Shown: piece after piece, positions 7,809 through 17,245 of the stretch
Layout: each line of letters opens with the position of its first letter
Numbering within the stretch: the first letter of the stretch is position 1
The notes under the pieces: generated by a model
Seen by the model: only the letters and a program-made list of their open reading frames with translations
The model's database searches: none
Told to the model about the DNA's origin: nothing
Translations under genes and position numbers: made by a program
Origin: NORP309 sp964352735
Lineage (GTDB): Bacteria > Pseudomonadota > Gammaproteobacteria > Xanthomonadales > Marinicellaceae
Assembly (NCBI GenBank): GCA_964352735.1
Contig: CAYGTC010000001.1
Coordinates: 124,001 to 188,000, forward strand
Reading direction: 5' to 3'
DNA length: 64,000 nucleotides

Positions 7809-9317
7809 ATGTCACAAATAGTACTGACAACACTCAACTCTAAATACATACACAGCGCTTTTGGGCTGCGTTATTTGTATGCAAATTTAGGACCATTACA
7901 AAACCAGGCCACCATTAAAGAGTTTACCATTCATGAACGGCCTTTGGACATCATTGAAAAATTATTGGAATTAAAACCGAAAATCATTGGATTCAGTGTC
8001 TATATATGGAATGTCATTGAGATCGGTCAATGTATAAAATTACTCAAACAAATTAATAAAGATGTCATCATTGTGGTTGGTGGGCCCGAAGTAAGCCACA
8101 TTCCAGATGCACCTGAATGGATTGAGCAGGTAGATTATGTCATCACTGGACCCGGTGAATTTCAATTCACAACTTTGTGCGATCAACTATTAAACGATCA
8201 AAAACCATTGGAAAATATCATAGCAGGAATCAACGCTCCTCTTGAACAACTGAATATGCCATATGAATTCTATGATGACGAAGACATAAAAAATCGCATT
8301 CTTTATGTTGAAGCCTCACGTGGCTGTCCATTTAAATGTGAGTTTTGCCTTTCTTCTTTAGATAAGACTGCCAAATCATTCAGTATCGAACGTTTTTTAG
8401 GAGAAATGCAAAAGCTCATTGATAGAGGTGCAAAACATTTTAAATTCATCGACAGAACTTTCAACCTTAAAGTAAAAACCACCGTCGCCATTTTAAATTT
8501 TTTCTTAGAGCGCTTAACCGATGGCATGTCAATCCATTTTGAGGTTGTCCCTGACAGATTACCAGAACAACTGCGAGAAATTTTAGCCAAATTTCCAGAG
8601 CATGTATTGCAGTTTGAAATCGGCGTACAAACATTTGATCCAGATATACAAGACTTAATCTCTCGTAGACAAGACAACGATAAAACCTGTGAAAACTTAC
8701 TGTGGTTAAGACAAAACACCAATGCACACATTCATGCAGACCTTATTTTTGGATTGCCTGGTGACTCATTGGATAATTTTGCTCAGAGCTTTGATCGACT
8801 GGCCTCACTCAACCCTCAAGAAATTCAGTTGGGGATATTGAAAAGGCTGCGCGGAGCTCCAATCAATCGACACACCAAAGATTATGAGATGGTTTACAAT
8901 GAAAATCAGCCTTACAATGTACTTTCTACCCGTGATATTGATTTCATAACATTGCAAAGGGTCAACAGATTTGCACGATTCTGGGACATGATTGGTAATT
9001 CAGGACGATTTCCTCAAACAAAAATAATAATTTTTGCAGATAAACCATTTAACAACTTCATGAAACTTTCCGATCACCTTTATAACACAGAAGGCAGTAC
9101 CTGGAAGATATCACTCAGGCGTTTATTCAAAATTTTATATCAATTGTTAATAGATGTGTTGATGATTGATCCAAAGCTCGCCTTTTCAGCGCTTGAAAAA
9201 GATTTCATACATTGTAATGAGAAAGGTAATTTGGCTCAACTGTTACAAAACAATAACAAAAAAAGCAAAACAGCGATGCGTAACAAAAGACAAATGCAGC
9301 ATGACACCACAAAGTAA
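7809..9317 (+). CDS. B12-binding-domain radical SAM protein (DUF4080 type)
   Basis: 502 residues in two domains. Residues 1-130 resemble a cobalamin-binding Rossmann domain (IIGFSVYIWNVIE, VVGGPEVSH, YVITGPGE). The radical SAM core follows with the cluster motif CPFKCEFC in EASRGCPFKCEFCLSS, then the usual FIDRTFNL and QFEIGVQTF segments, and HADLIFGLPGDS. A C-terminal region after about residue 370 fits DUF4080. Substrate is unknown; relatives include methyltransferases and other B12/SAM enzymes. It converges on ubiB with about 25 bases between stops, and is preceded by a MITE-like repeat. Confidence 0.88.
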   Translation: MSQIVLTTLNSKYIHSAFGLRYLYANLGPLQNQATIKEFTIHERPLDIIEKLLELKPKIIGFSVYIWNVIEIGQCIKLLKQINKDVIIVVGGPEVSHIPDAPEWIEQVDYVITGPGEFQFTTLCDQLLNDQKPLENIIAGINAPLEQLNMPYEFYDDEDIKNRILYVEASRGCPFKCEFCLSSLDKTAKSFSIERFLGEMQKLIDRGAKHFKFIDRTFNLKVKTTVAILNFFLERLTDGMSIHFEVVPDRLPEQLREILAKFPEHVLQFEIGVQTFDPDIQDLISRRQDNDKTCENLLWLRQNTNAHIHADLIFGLPGDSLDNFAQSFDRLASLNPQEIQLGILKRLRGAPINRHTKDYEMVYNENQPYNVLSTRDIDFITLQRVNRFARFWDMIGNSGRFPQTKIIIFADKPFNNFMKLSDHLYNTEGSTWKISLRRLFKILYQLLIDVLMIDPKLAFSALEKDFIHCNEKGNLAQLLQNNNKKSKTAMRNKRQMQHDTTK

Positions 9318-9342
9318 CTGCATTATTTGGCCAAATTTTTCA

Positions 9343-10983
9343 TTACTTTTTCACAGCTTGATACAAAAAGAATACCGTAGCTAAAAGACCAATCATAGCA
9401 GGCGATGTCAAGTTCAAACCAGCCTCTTGTCCATTTAACCCATAGAGTATTGCTGATGCAATGCCAAATCCAGATGCTAAAATGGCGAAAGTGTTTTTGC
9501 TGTCTTTTCTTTGCTTAAGCTTGTCTAATTTAACTTGTTCAATTTGCTTTAATTTTGACACAGGTCTGACTTGAGCGCTCAACAACTCATGAACAAGCTG
9601 AGGAATTTCACCACTTTGCTCCAACCATGTTGGAAGGTTTCTCTTCAGTGTTTCCAATGCACCCTCAACACCATACTGCTGTTTCATTATGCTCGATAAT
9701 ACCGGTTTTGAAGTTTCCCATACATCTAAATCTGGATACAGCTGTCGTCCCAGCCCTTCTATGTTCAGTAATGTTTTTTGTAATAAAATAAATTCCGGCT
9801 GCACCACCAATGAAAATTTTCTGGCCATTTCAAAGGTTCTTAACATCACTTCACCAAATGAAATTTCACTGATTGGGCGTGAGAAATAAGGCTCACAGAT
9901 CGTTCTTGTTGCTGACTCTAGCTCATCGACTCGTGTATCAGCAGGTACCCAACCAGACTCAATGTGAAGTTCTGCAATCCGTCGATAATCCTGATTAAAA
10001 AAAGCCATGAAATTATTGGCCAAATCGCGTTTATGCCCTTTTGGTAAGGACCCACAAATTCCAAAATCCAGAATAATGATCTGTGGATCCTCAGGGTTTT
10101 CTGGGTTAACAAAAATATTACCCGGATGCATATCCGCATGAAAAAAATTATCTCTGAAAACTTGTGTATAAAATATTCTGATGCCTTTTTCTGCCAACGC
10201 TTGTGTATTGATATTGGCAGCTTTCAGCTGCTCAAACTTACCAATGGGAATGGCGTAAATGCGCTCCATAACCATGACCTTCTCTTTGCAGTAAGGCCAA
10301 TAAATTTCTGGTATATACAAGTCGTCAGAATCAGCAAAATTTTTTCTCAAAACCGACGCATTGGCAGCTTCTCGCTGTAAATCCAGTTCATCGTATATGG
10401 TCTTTTCAAATTCAGAAACAATTTCAACAGGGTTGACCTGAACACCTGGGTCACCGAATAAATCTGCCCCTTTAGCCATTAAGTGCATCAAATCCAAATC
10501 ACGCTTGACCATTTTCTTGACGCCAGGGCGAAGCACTTTAATAACCACTTCACGACCATCTTTCAATTCAGCCGCATGAACTTGGGCCACTGATGCTGAT
10601 GCCAATGGAATCTCATCAATGTAATTAAAAATTTCATCCAAAGGTTGTTCTAATTGTTCTTCAATAAAACGTTTTGCTTCATGCCAAGCAAAAGGCTCTA
10701 CATCATCTTGTAGTTTTGATAATTCTTGTGTAATTTCTACTGGGATCAAATCAGGTCGAGTAGACAACACCTGCCCAAGTTTTACAAAAATAGGCCCCAA
10801 TTCTTCTAAGGCTTTGCGTAATTTTTGAGGATTGGACTGACACTTTTTGCCTTTTTTTGCCAAAGGCGAAAACAATCTCAACAAATGCAGACTTTTTTTA
10901 CGTTTGTCTCTGGGCAAAATATCAGTGACTCTATAGCTGGCAAAAGTATGTAGAATTTTCACCAATCTGATGCTGTTCATCAT
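9343..10983 (-). CDS. ubiB: ubiquinone biosynthesis ABC1/ADCK-family kinase-like protein
   Basis: 546-residue UbiB. The family signature KxGQ is present in GPIFVKLGQVLSTRPDLIP; the atypical kinase core follows with ASASVAQVHAA (the alanine-rich nucleotide loop), VIKVLRPG, and the catalytic/metal segment FFHADMHPGNIF and LDFGICG. Two hydrophobic helices close the C-terminus (around 500-545), as expected for an inner-membrane protein. UbiB acts as an ATPase supporting the Ubi complex. It follows ubiJ by two bases on the minus strand, in the standard ubiE-ubiJ-ubiB order. Confidence 0.96.
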   Translation of the reverse strand: MMNSIRLVKILHTFASYRVTDILPRDKRKKSLHLLRLFSPLAKKGKKCQSNPQKLRKALEELGPIFVKLGQVLSTRPDLIPVEITQELSKLQDDVEPFAWHEAKRFIEEQLEQPLDEIFNYIDEIPLASASVAQVHAAELKDGREVVIKVLRPGVKKMVKRDLDLMHLMAKGADLFGDPGVQVNPVEIVSEFEKTIYDELDLQREAANASVLRKNFADSDDLYIPEIYWPYCKEKVMVMERIYAIPIGKFEQLKAANINTQALAEKGIRIFYTQVFRDNFFHADMHPGNIFVNPENPEDPQIIILDFGICGSLPKGHKRDLANNFMAFFNQDYRRIAELHIESGWVPADTRVDELESATRTICEPYFSRPISEISFGEVMLRTFEMARKFSLVVQPEFILLQKTLLNIEGLGRQLYPDLDVWETSKPVLSSIMKQQYGVEGALETLKRNLPTWLEQSGEIPQLVHELLSAQVRPVSKLKQIEQVKLDKLKQRKDSKNTFAILASGFGIASAILYGLNGQEAGLNLTSPAMIGLLATVFFLYQAVKK

Positions 10984-10985
10984 TG

Positions 10986-11624
10986 TTAGATTTGCGCCTT
11001 CAATTGATTAATGTGTTGTTCCAGACGTGCAGTATCGGATTTCAAATCGTCAACATCGTCAAGGAACTCCTCCATCTCTGCTTGAGCAATCAGGTCTCTG
11101 GATTCCTCGACCAAGTATTCTTTGGTATTTCTCAATAAGGAATCTTTAAATCGCTTTCCAAATTCTATCATCCCACCAGCCATTTTCGAAGCTCTGACCC
11201 CCATACCATCACCAAGTAATTGACACCAAGCCTCCTCCCAATCAGGATTAATGTTTTTCATCCACTTGGCAAAAAATTGACCTGTACTGGCATCTCCATG
11301 TATTTCAACGCTTTTGATGCCCTGAATGGGCTCTTCAGCATTCATGGCAAATAGAGATAATGGCGTACCTTTAATCGTCGTATTAACTTCTTTATCTGAT
11401 GATTTTGACAATTCAATGCTATTATTTTTGATGTTAATAAAAAACTCAAAAGGTGTCGAGTCAAGGATAACATTGATCACCTTACCTTCAAAAGCTTCTA
11501 GCTTTTTTACCGAGACAAGATCAAATGACAATGTTTTATTCATGGCTTTATTCAAGCCATCTAAAAAGAGACTTTCAACCCAACTCTCATTGGCTATTTT
11601 GGTATCATTTTGACTATCAATCAT
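10986..11624 (-). CDS. ubiJ: ubiquinone biosynthesis accessory factor, SCP2 domain
   Basis: 212 residues. The N-terminal half fits an SCP2-like lipid-binding domain (FFINIKNNSIELS ... TTIKGTPLSLFAM ... VEIHGDASTGQFFAKWMKNI), and the C-terminal third is acidic and coiled-coil-like (EMEEFLDDVDDLKSDTARLEQHINQLKAQI region). UbiJ binds the hydrophobic ubiquinone intermediates and organises the Ubi metabolon. Its ATG overlaps the ubiE stop (ATGA), and ubiB begins two bases after its own stop, so the three are co-translated. Confidence 0.92.
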   Translation of the reverse strand: MIDSQNDTKIANESWVESLFLDGLNKAMNKTLSFDLVSVKKLEAFEGKVINVILDSTPFEFFINIKNNSIELSKSSDKEVNTTIKGTPLSLFAMNAEEPIQGIKSVEIHGDASTGQFFAKWMKNINPDWEEAWCQLLGDGMGVRASKMAGGMIEFGKRFKDSLLRNTKEYLVEESRDLIAQAEMEEFLDDVDDLKSDTARLEQHINQLKAQI

Positions 11625-12391
11625 GTTTTGTAACCTGTATGGATAGCCACAATGCCACCGCTCATATTTTCAACTTTACACAATTCAAAACCCGCTGTTT
11701 CAATCATGGTTTTTAATTTATGCTGATTTGGGTGTTTACGAATCGATTCAGCCAAATATTGATAAGAGTCTCTGTCTTTAGCAACAAACTCACCGATTTC
11801 TGGCAAAATTTTGAATGAATAAAAGTCATATATTTTTTCAAGAAATTTAACATTGACTTCAGTAAACTCCAACACCATTAACTTACCGCCTGGTTTCAGC
11901 ACTCTGTACATATCATTCAATGCTTTTTGTTTATCTGTTACATTCCTCAACCCAAAAGCCATGGTAATCAAATCAAACCGATCTTCTTCAAACGGCAATG
12001 ATTCTGCATTCATCTGCTGAGTTGTTACCAAGCCATACAATCCAGCATCGATTAAGCGATCCTTTCCAACGTCTAGCATTTCTTGATTAATGTCACCAAC
12101 AATAATATGACCAACATCGGTAACCTTCGGGGCCAATAATTTAGCAATATCTCCTGTGCCGCCTGCCAAATCCAAAACTTGCGCTCCTTTTTCAACACCG
12201 CTGGTCAAAACAAAGTGACGCTTCCACAACCGGTGTATCCCCAAAGACATGAAATCATTCATGATGTCATATTTACTTGCCACCGATGAAAATACGGCAC
12301 CAACCATTTTTTCTTTTTCAGCAACATCAATCGTTCGATAGCCAAAATGGGTCTGGCTTTGTGGATCAGTACTGTTATCGGGTTTACTCAT
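11621..12391 (-). CDS. ubiE: ubiquinone/menaquinone C-methyltransferase
   Basis: 256 residues. SAM-dependent C-methylation of demethoxy-ubiquinol (and demethylmenaquinol where present). The N-terminal FGYRTIDVAEKEKMVGAVFSSVA and the class I methyltransferase motifs VLDLAGGTGDIA (SAM loop), GDINQEMLDVG and LITMAFGLRNVTD are characteristic of UbiE. The start overlaps the end of the upstream dehydrogenase gene by eight bases, so all four minus-strand genes (13295 to 9343) probably form one transcript. Confidence 0.96.
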   Translation of the reverse strand: MSKPDNSTDPQSQTHFGYRTIDVAEKEKMVGAVFSSVASKYDIMNDFMSLGIHRLWKRHFVLTSGVEKGAQVLDLAGGTGDIAKLLAPKVTDVGHIIVGDINQEMLDVGKDRLIDAGLYGLVTTQQMNAESLPFEEDRFDLITMAFGLRNVTDKQKALNDMYRVLKPGGKLMVLEFTEVNVKFLEKIYDFYSFKILPEIGEFVAKDRDSYQYLAESIRKHPNQHKLKTMIETAGFELCKVENMSGGIVAIHTGYKT

Positions 12392-13295
12392 CGCAACTGT
12401 CCTGTGAATTGTTCAATTGCTGCCTTTTAATTTTTATCAAAGCTGAAATATCCAACTCTCCATCACCTTGCTCAATCAATTCACCAAATTCGTTGATACC
12501 CTTGTTAACAATTTGAGATTCAGATTGCGCTTGAGATAAAGCTTTTTGGATGATTTTTAAATCTTTGTGCAATAAGGCCAGTTTAAAACCTTTTTCAAAC
12601 TCATCTTTGCTCATGGTGATGCCGCGTTTATCCAAAAACCAGTTTCCAGCTGCACCAGCAGATAAAACTTCAATGGTTTTTTCCATTGGCAAATTACACT
12701 TTTCAGCATAAGCCAATGTTTCACATACAGATTGAGCAACACCAGCCACCAGAACTTGATTGACAGCTTTTGTTGCTTGCCCTTGGCCAATTTTACCCAT
12801 GTAAGTAACTTGAGAACCAATGGAATGAAACAAATCATTGGCACGTTTATAAGTATCATAATTGGCACCAACCATAACTGAAAGCGTGCCTTTTTTGGCG
12901 CCTTCAACACCACCGGAAACAGGAGCATCCATAAAATCCACACCTAAAGGCAACAAATCTGCAGCAATTGCCTTGGCTGTTTCTGTACTGACTGTAGAGC
13001 AATCAATCACCACTGATCCTGGCTTTAGACAACCTTTAAACTGATTGACGATTTGGATCAAATCATCGTCTGCGGACACACAAGTCAAGACACAGTCTGC
13101 TTGTAAAAACATATCGTCATCATCCTCAAATTCGGCAAGGCTCAATTCATTCATCAGCCCCGTTGCTATCCCTTGAGTACGATTTTTCACACCTAAAAGC
13201 AGTTGATGATCATGCAGGTTCCTTGCAATTGGTCGCCCCATGGCTCCCAATCCATAGACTATAATTTTATTCAATTTTGGTAATTCATTAGACAT
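12384..13295 (-). CDS. 3-hydroxyisobutyrate dehydrogenase-like NAD(P)-dependent oxidoreductase
   Basis: 303 residues of the beta-hydroxyacid dehydrogenase family. It has the Rossmann glycine motif YGLGAMGRPIARNL, the substrate-binding signature DAPVSGGVEGAKKGTLSVMVG and the catalytic lysine region GQGQATKAVNQ. Relatives reduce or oxidise short hydroxy acids such as 3-hydroxyisobutyrate, tartronate semialdehyde or succinic semialdehyde; the exact substrate cannot be told. It heads the ubi gene group, overlapping ubiE, and is divergent from a GntP-type permease, so the pair could handle a sugar-acid or hydroxyacid; that link is inferred. Confidence 0.87.
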   Translation of the reverse strand: MSNELPKLNKIIVYGLGAMGRPIARNLHDHQLLLGVKNRTQGIATGLMNELSLAEFEDDDDMFLQADCVLTCVSADDDLIQIVNQFKGCLKPGSVVIDCSTVSTETAKAIAADLLPLGVDFMDAPVSGGVEGAKKGTLSVMVGANYDTYKRANDLFHSIGSQVTYMGKIGQGQATKAVNQVLVAGVAQSVCETLAYAEKCNLPMEKTIEVLSAGAAGNWFLDKRGITMSKDEFEKGFKLALLHKDLKIIQKALSQAQSESQIVNKGINEFGELIEQGDGELDISALIKIKRQQLNNSQDSCDE

Positions 13296-13482
13296 AAATT
13301 TCTGCTGTTTTTAATGAGTATAATGATCACATTATAACTTTTTGTCTAATCATAAACGACATATAATCTCAAAAAACATCTCATCTAACGCCACAAGCTA
13401 AAAATTGTAGAAAAAACCCTATTAAGATAAGAGCTTTACACTATAATAATGGTGTTTTGACATCAATCATGTGGAGAAAAAA

Positions 13483-14859
13483 ATGGGTGTAACAGCAATA
13501 ATTGTGTCACTATTAATGCTGATGTATTTCGCTTACAGAGGCGTTTCTGTGATCATTTTAGCTCCGTTGCTGGCTATGTTTGCCGTAATATTCGCAGGAG
13601 AATCACACCAAATCATGGGTATTTATACCCAAATTTTCATGCAAGGTGCCGTATCATTCATCGCCAAGTATTTCCCAATATTTTTACTGGGAGCCATCTT
13701 CGGCAAATTGATGCAAGACTCTGGTTCTGCCAAGTCAATTGCTCAAGCCATCATCAAAGCCATTGGTAAAAAACATGCCGCTTTAGCCATTGTTATTTCA
13801 TGTGGATTATTGACTTATGGTGGCATTTCAGCTTTTGTAGTGGCTTTTGCCGTTTATCCACTGGCTGCAGCCTTGTTTAGAGAGGCCGACATACCTAAAG
13901 TCTTTATTCCTGCAACCATAGCATTGGGTGCCTTCACATTCACAATGACTTGTTTACCTGGAACCAATCAAATTCATAACATTATTCCCGGTTCTTATTT
14001 TGGAACCAATATTTATGCTGCACCGTTCATAGGCAGTATTTGCGGTATAGCAATAATGTTACTTGGCGTCCTATGGATCAATTTACGCATTAGGAAAAGT
14101 CAAAAAAATGGTTATGGGGACAACCACATCAACGAACCCGAAATCAATAACAGCCAAAGTTTACCGCCCTTTTTGATCGCTATCATGCCGATTATTGTTG
14201 TCATTGCCAGCAACTTCCTATTCACATTGGTGATCATGCCGATGTGGGATACAAGTTACCTTGCTGACAATAAATTTGGTGCAGTTGATGCCAATAAACT
14301 GACCGGTATTTGGTCAATGATTATTGCCTTATTTTTTGCCAACCTCTGTGTAATTGCCCTTAACTTCAAAAAATTCATTGATATTAACAAGTCACTAACA
14401 GATGGAGCTATGGGTTCAATGTTACCTACATTTAATACAGGTTCAGAGGTGGGTTATGGTGCAACCATTGCCTCATTGGCGGCCTTTGCTCTAGTCAAAG
14501 AAGCCGTTATCAATATATCTCCAGGCAACCCATTGATTTCCGAAGTCATAGCAATCAATGTTCTTGCTGGTATAACTGGTTCAGCATCAGGTGGGTTAAC
14601 TATAGCCCTCGGTGCATTGGGAGAAACTTATAGCCAACTCGCACAATCTGCGGGCATACCGGCAGAATGGATGCATAGACTCGCTTCAATGGCATCAGGT
14701 GGCTTTGATAGTTTGCCCCACAACGGTGCTGTTATCACTTTATTGACCATTTGTGGTTTGTCACATAGACAATCTTACAAAGACATAGCCATGGTTTCCT
14801 TGGTAATCCCTGTTATCATGGTCTTCAGTATGGCCGTCATTTTAAGCATTTTCAACTGA
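13483..14859 (+). CDS. GntP-family permease (gluconate/hydroxyacid:H+ symporter type)
   Basis: 458-residue inner-membrane carrier with about 12-14 hydrophobic segments. Features fitting GntP are the N-terminal short helices, the central ISCGLLTYGGISAFVVAF segment, FTMTCLPGTNQIHNIIPG, and a C-terminal SMASGGFDSLPHNGAVITLL. The annotated start is ATG 13483: GGAG at 13473-13476 is a good ribosome site for it, and it lies inside the longer frame that begins with GTG 13471, which is therefore rejected. It is divergent from the hydroxyacid dehydrogenase gene and directly upstream of the M1 peptidase. Substrate unknown. Confidence 0.87.
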   Translation: MGVTAIIVSLLMLMYFAYRGVSVIILAPLLAMFAVIFAGESHQIMGIYTQIFMQGAVSFIAKYFPIFLLGAIFGKLMQDSGSAKSIAQAIIKAIGKKHAALAIVISCGLLTYGGISAFVVAFAVYPLAAALFREADIPKVFIPATIALGAFTFTMTCLPGTNQIHNIIPGSYFGTNIYAAPFIGSICGIAIMLLGVLWINLRIRKSQKNGYGDNHINEPEINNSQSLPPFLIAIMPIIVVIASNFLFTLVIMPMWDTSYLADNKFGAVDANKLTGIWSMIIALFFANLCVIALNFKKFIDINKSLTDGAMGSMLPTFNTGSEVGYGATIASLAAFALVKEAVINISPGNPLISEVIAINVLAGITGSASGGLTIALGALGETYSQLAQSAGIPAEWMHRLASMASGGFDSLPHNGAVITLLTICGLSHRQSYKDIAMVSLVIPVIMVFSMAVILSIFN

Positions 14860-14900
14860 GTAAAAACATGAAAATTAATCCATTATCACAAAAGAATACT

Positions 14901-16805
14901 ATGAAAAAATACATATTGACCTTGTCAATTTTATTGTTAAGCATTTTTATGAGTGCCTGTACACATCACAATAAAAAACATCCAGATGATTCAACACAAG
15001 AAGCAATTATTATAGGCAAAGATTATCACTCATTTGCCAATACCAACGAAGTCGTCGTGAGACATGTCACACTGAATCTTGATGTTAATTTTGATGATCA
15101 AACCATCACCGGCAACAATTGGCTGTTTTTTAAACGCAAAGACCCAACTGCGAAAAACATTGTGCTCGACACCAGAGGTTTACAAATCAACACCATTCAT
15201 ACCAACACCATCGATGGCATGGAACCACTCAAATGGCGCTGGGGGCAAGAAGACAAAGATTTGGGCAAAGCACTGATTATTGATTTACCTAAAGATGATC
15301 AACAAGCCATCATCATCCAATATAAGACATCTCCATCAGCATCAGGTTTACAGTGGTTAAAACCAGAACAAACCCGTGAAAAAAAGCATCCATTTTTATA
15401 TTCTCAGTCACAAGCCATTCATGCCCGGAGCTGGATTCCTTTACAAGATTCACCAAAAGTAAGACAAACCTACTCTGCCAAAGTAAAAATCAATCGTAAG
15501 CTCCGTGCAGTCATGAGCGCTAATAATGATCCAAGTGCAACCAAAAAATTCTCCTCTTTTAGTTTTAAAATGGCTCAGCCAATTCCATCTTATTTAATTG
15601 CTTTGGCTGTTGGCGATTTATATTATCGCCCAATCAGTAAACGCAGCGGTGTTTGGGCCGAACCCTCTATCCTCACCAAGGCCACTAAAGAGTTTGAAGA
15701 TACAGAAAAAATGATACAAGCAGGAGAAGCGCTTTATGGTAAATATGCATGGGAAACTTATGATTTATTGATTCTACCACCAAGCTTCCCATTTGGAGGC
15801 ATGGAAAACCCCAGATTATCATTCATTACCCCCACAGTCATTGCAGGTGATAAATCTTTGGTTTCATTGATTGCACATGAACTGGCACATTCTTGGTCGG
15901 GTAATCTGGTTACCAACGCCAGCTGGCGAGATCTGTGGCTTAATGAAGGTTTTACCACTTACTTCGAATCACGCATAACAGAAGCGGTCAATGGTAGTGC
16001 TGTGAAGAATATGGAAGCGGTATTATCTTATCAATCATTACAAAAAGAGTTAAAAGAACTGGAGCCACGTTACCAAAAAATGGCATTGGATTTAAGAAAC
16101 CAAGATCCAGATGACGCTTTTTCATCAGTACCCTATGACAAAGGACGAATGATGCTAGATTGGTTAGAAAGTGCATTCGGCAGACAAAGATTTGACGATT
16201 TTATCAAAACCTATTTCAATCACTTTGCATTTCAAAGCATCAACACCGAACAATTTCTCATATATCTTGATGAGTATTTATTAAAAAAATATCCAGATAT
16301 TGTAAGCCTCTCGGAAGTGAAACTGTGGGTTTATCAACCAGGGTTACCTCAAACCGCGGTTATACCGACCACAGATCTATTTGATAAAATAGATGACAAT
16401 ACAAAACAGTGGTTAAAAAATGACATCACCGTTAATGACTTACCGACAAAGCAATGGAGCACACAACAGTGGTTGTATTTTCTCAACAATCTGCCTAAAA
16501 ACCTGCCTTTGACACGTATGATAGAGCTTGATAAGACATACCAACTCAGCACAGTTAAAAATACTGAAATTGCCCACAGTTGGTATCTGCTCAGCATCAA
16601 ACGTAATTACAAGCAAGCTTTTGATCACATGAAACCCTATCTGATTGAGATTGGTAGAAGAAAACTGATTGTGCCATTATATAAAGAACTGGCGAAGAAC
16701 AAACGCAATAGACAATGGGCTAAAAAAGTTTACCTAAGAGCCAGAAACGGCTATCACCATTTGGCCCAAGTAACCATTGATCAAGTTTTCAAAATCAACC
16801 AATAA
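14901..16805 (+). CDS. M1-family zinc aminopeptidase, lipoprotein (leukotriene A4 hydrolase-like)
   Basis: 634 residues. The N-terminus KKYILTLSILLLSIFMSAC is a lipoprotein signal with the cysteine at about residue 20. The catalytic zinc site HELAHSWSGN ... LNEGFTTYFE is intact (HExxH plus downstream Glu), and GGMENPRLSF is the exopeptidase GxMEN motif. A C-terminal helical domain after about residue 480 resembles the LTA4H C-terminal module. It should trim N-terminal residues of peptides in the periplasm. An in-frame ATG at 14868 would add 11 residues before the signal; ATG 14901 fits better. Confidence 0.9.
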   Translation: MKKYILTLSILLLSIFMSACTHHNKKHPDDSTQEAIIIGKDYHSFANTNEVVVRHVTLNLDVNFDDQTITGNNWLFFKRKDPTAKNIVLDTRGLQINTIHTNTIDGMEPLKWRWGQEDKDLGKALIIDLPKDDQQAIIIQYKTSPSASGLQWLKPEQTREKKHPFLYSQSQAIHARSWIPLQDSPKVRQTYSAKVKINRKLRAVMSANNDPSATKKFSSFSFKMAQPIPSYLIALAVGDLYYRPISKRSGVWAEPSILTKATKEFEDTEKMIQAGEALYGKYAWETYDLLILPPSFPFGGMENPRLSFITPTVIAGDKSLVSLIAHELAHSWSGNLVTNASWRDLWLNEGFTTYFESRITEAVNGSAVKNMEAVLSYQSLQKELKELEPRYQKMALDLRNQDPDDAFSSVPYDKGRMMLDWLESAFGRQRFDDFIKTYFNHFAFQSINTEQFLIYLDEYLLKKYPDIVSLSEVKLWVYQPGLPQTAVIPTTDLFDKIDDNTKQWLKNDITVNDLPTKQWSTQQWLYFLNNLPKNLPLTRMIELDKTYQLSTVKNTEIAHSWYLLSIKRNYKQAFDHMKPYLIEIGRRKLIVPLYKELAKNKRNRQWAKKVYLRARNGYHHLAQVTIDQVFKINQ

Positions 16806-16819
16806 AAACTAAAAATCTT

Positions 16820-16987
16820 ATGAGCAATCAATTTTCTGATGAATTAGCACATTTATTGACAAAAAAACGGATATTTACTTGTGAAACCTCCATCAAATGG
16901 ATTAAAATCGCCGGCTCGTTGGATCAGACCAATGCTGTATTGTGTCTAAATGATAAATATTATAGAGGAAATCATGGTAACAATTAG
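16820..16987 (+). CDS. possible small protein overlapping the rpsP start
   Basis: A 55-codon frame (begins MSNQFSDELAHLLTKK, ends NHGNN) fills the gap between the aminopeptidase and rpsP and overlaps rpsP's first codons by 14 bases. It has no recognisable ribosome site, no known family and no membrane segment. It could be a real coupled leader ORF for the rpsP operon or chance; the evidence is only the open frame and its position. Confidence 0.25.
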   Translation: MSNQFSDELAHLLTKKRIFTCETSIKWIKIAGSLDQTNAVLCLNDKYYRGNHGNN

Positions 16988-17237
16988 ATTATCGCGTCAT
17001 GGTGCCAAAAGAGCACCTTTCTATCACGTTGTCGCTGCTGACAAACGTATGCCTCGTGATGGACGTAACTTAGAAAGATTAGGATTCTTCAATCCTGTTG
17101 CACGTGGTCAAGAAGAAAGATTAAGACTTGACTTAGAAAGAATTGAACACTGGGTTTCACAAGGTGCTCAAATCTCTGATCGTGTTAAAAGCATAATTAA
17201 AGAAGCAAATAAAACAGCAAAACAAGAAGCTGCATAA
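16974..17237 (+). CDS. rpsP: 30S ribosomal protein S16
   Basis: 87 residues beginning VTIRLSRHGAKRAPFYHVVAAD, the conserved S16 N-terminus, with DGRNLERLGFFNP following. The ATG at 16974 is preceded by AGAGGAAA; the longer frame from 16950 would add eight residues not seen in S16. First gene of the rpsP-rimM-trmD-rplS group, all on the plus strand. Confidence 0.97.
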   Translation: MVTIRLSRHGAKRAPFYHVVAADKRMPRDGRNLERLGFFNPVARGQEERLRLDLERIEHWVSQGAQISDRVKSIIKEANKTAKQEAA

Positions 17238-17245
17238 AAAATACC

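Noticed and set aside
8303..8731. 142-codon minus-strand frame inside the radical SAM gene
   Set aside because: It is a shadow of a clear plus-strand gene with radical SAM motifs; its translation has no recognisable features.
13471..13482. GTG start for the GntP permease
   Set aside because: GGAG at 13473-13476 is the ribosome site for ATG 13483, so the GTG is inside it.
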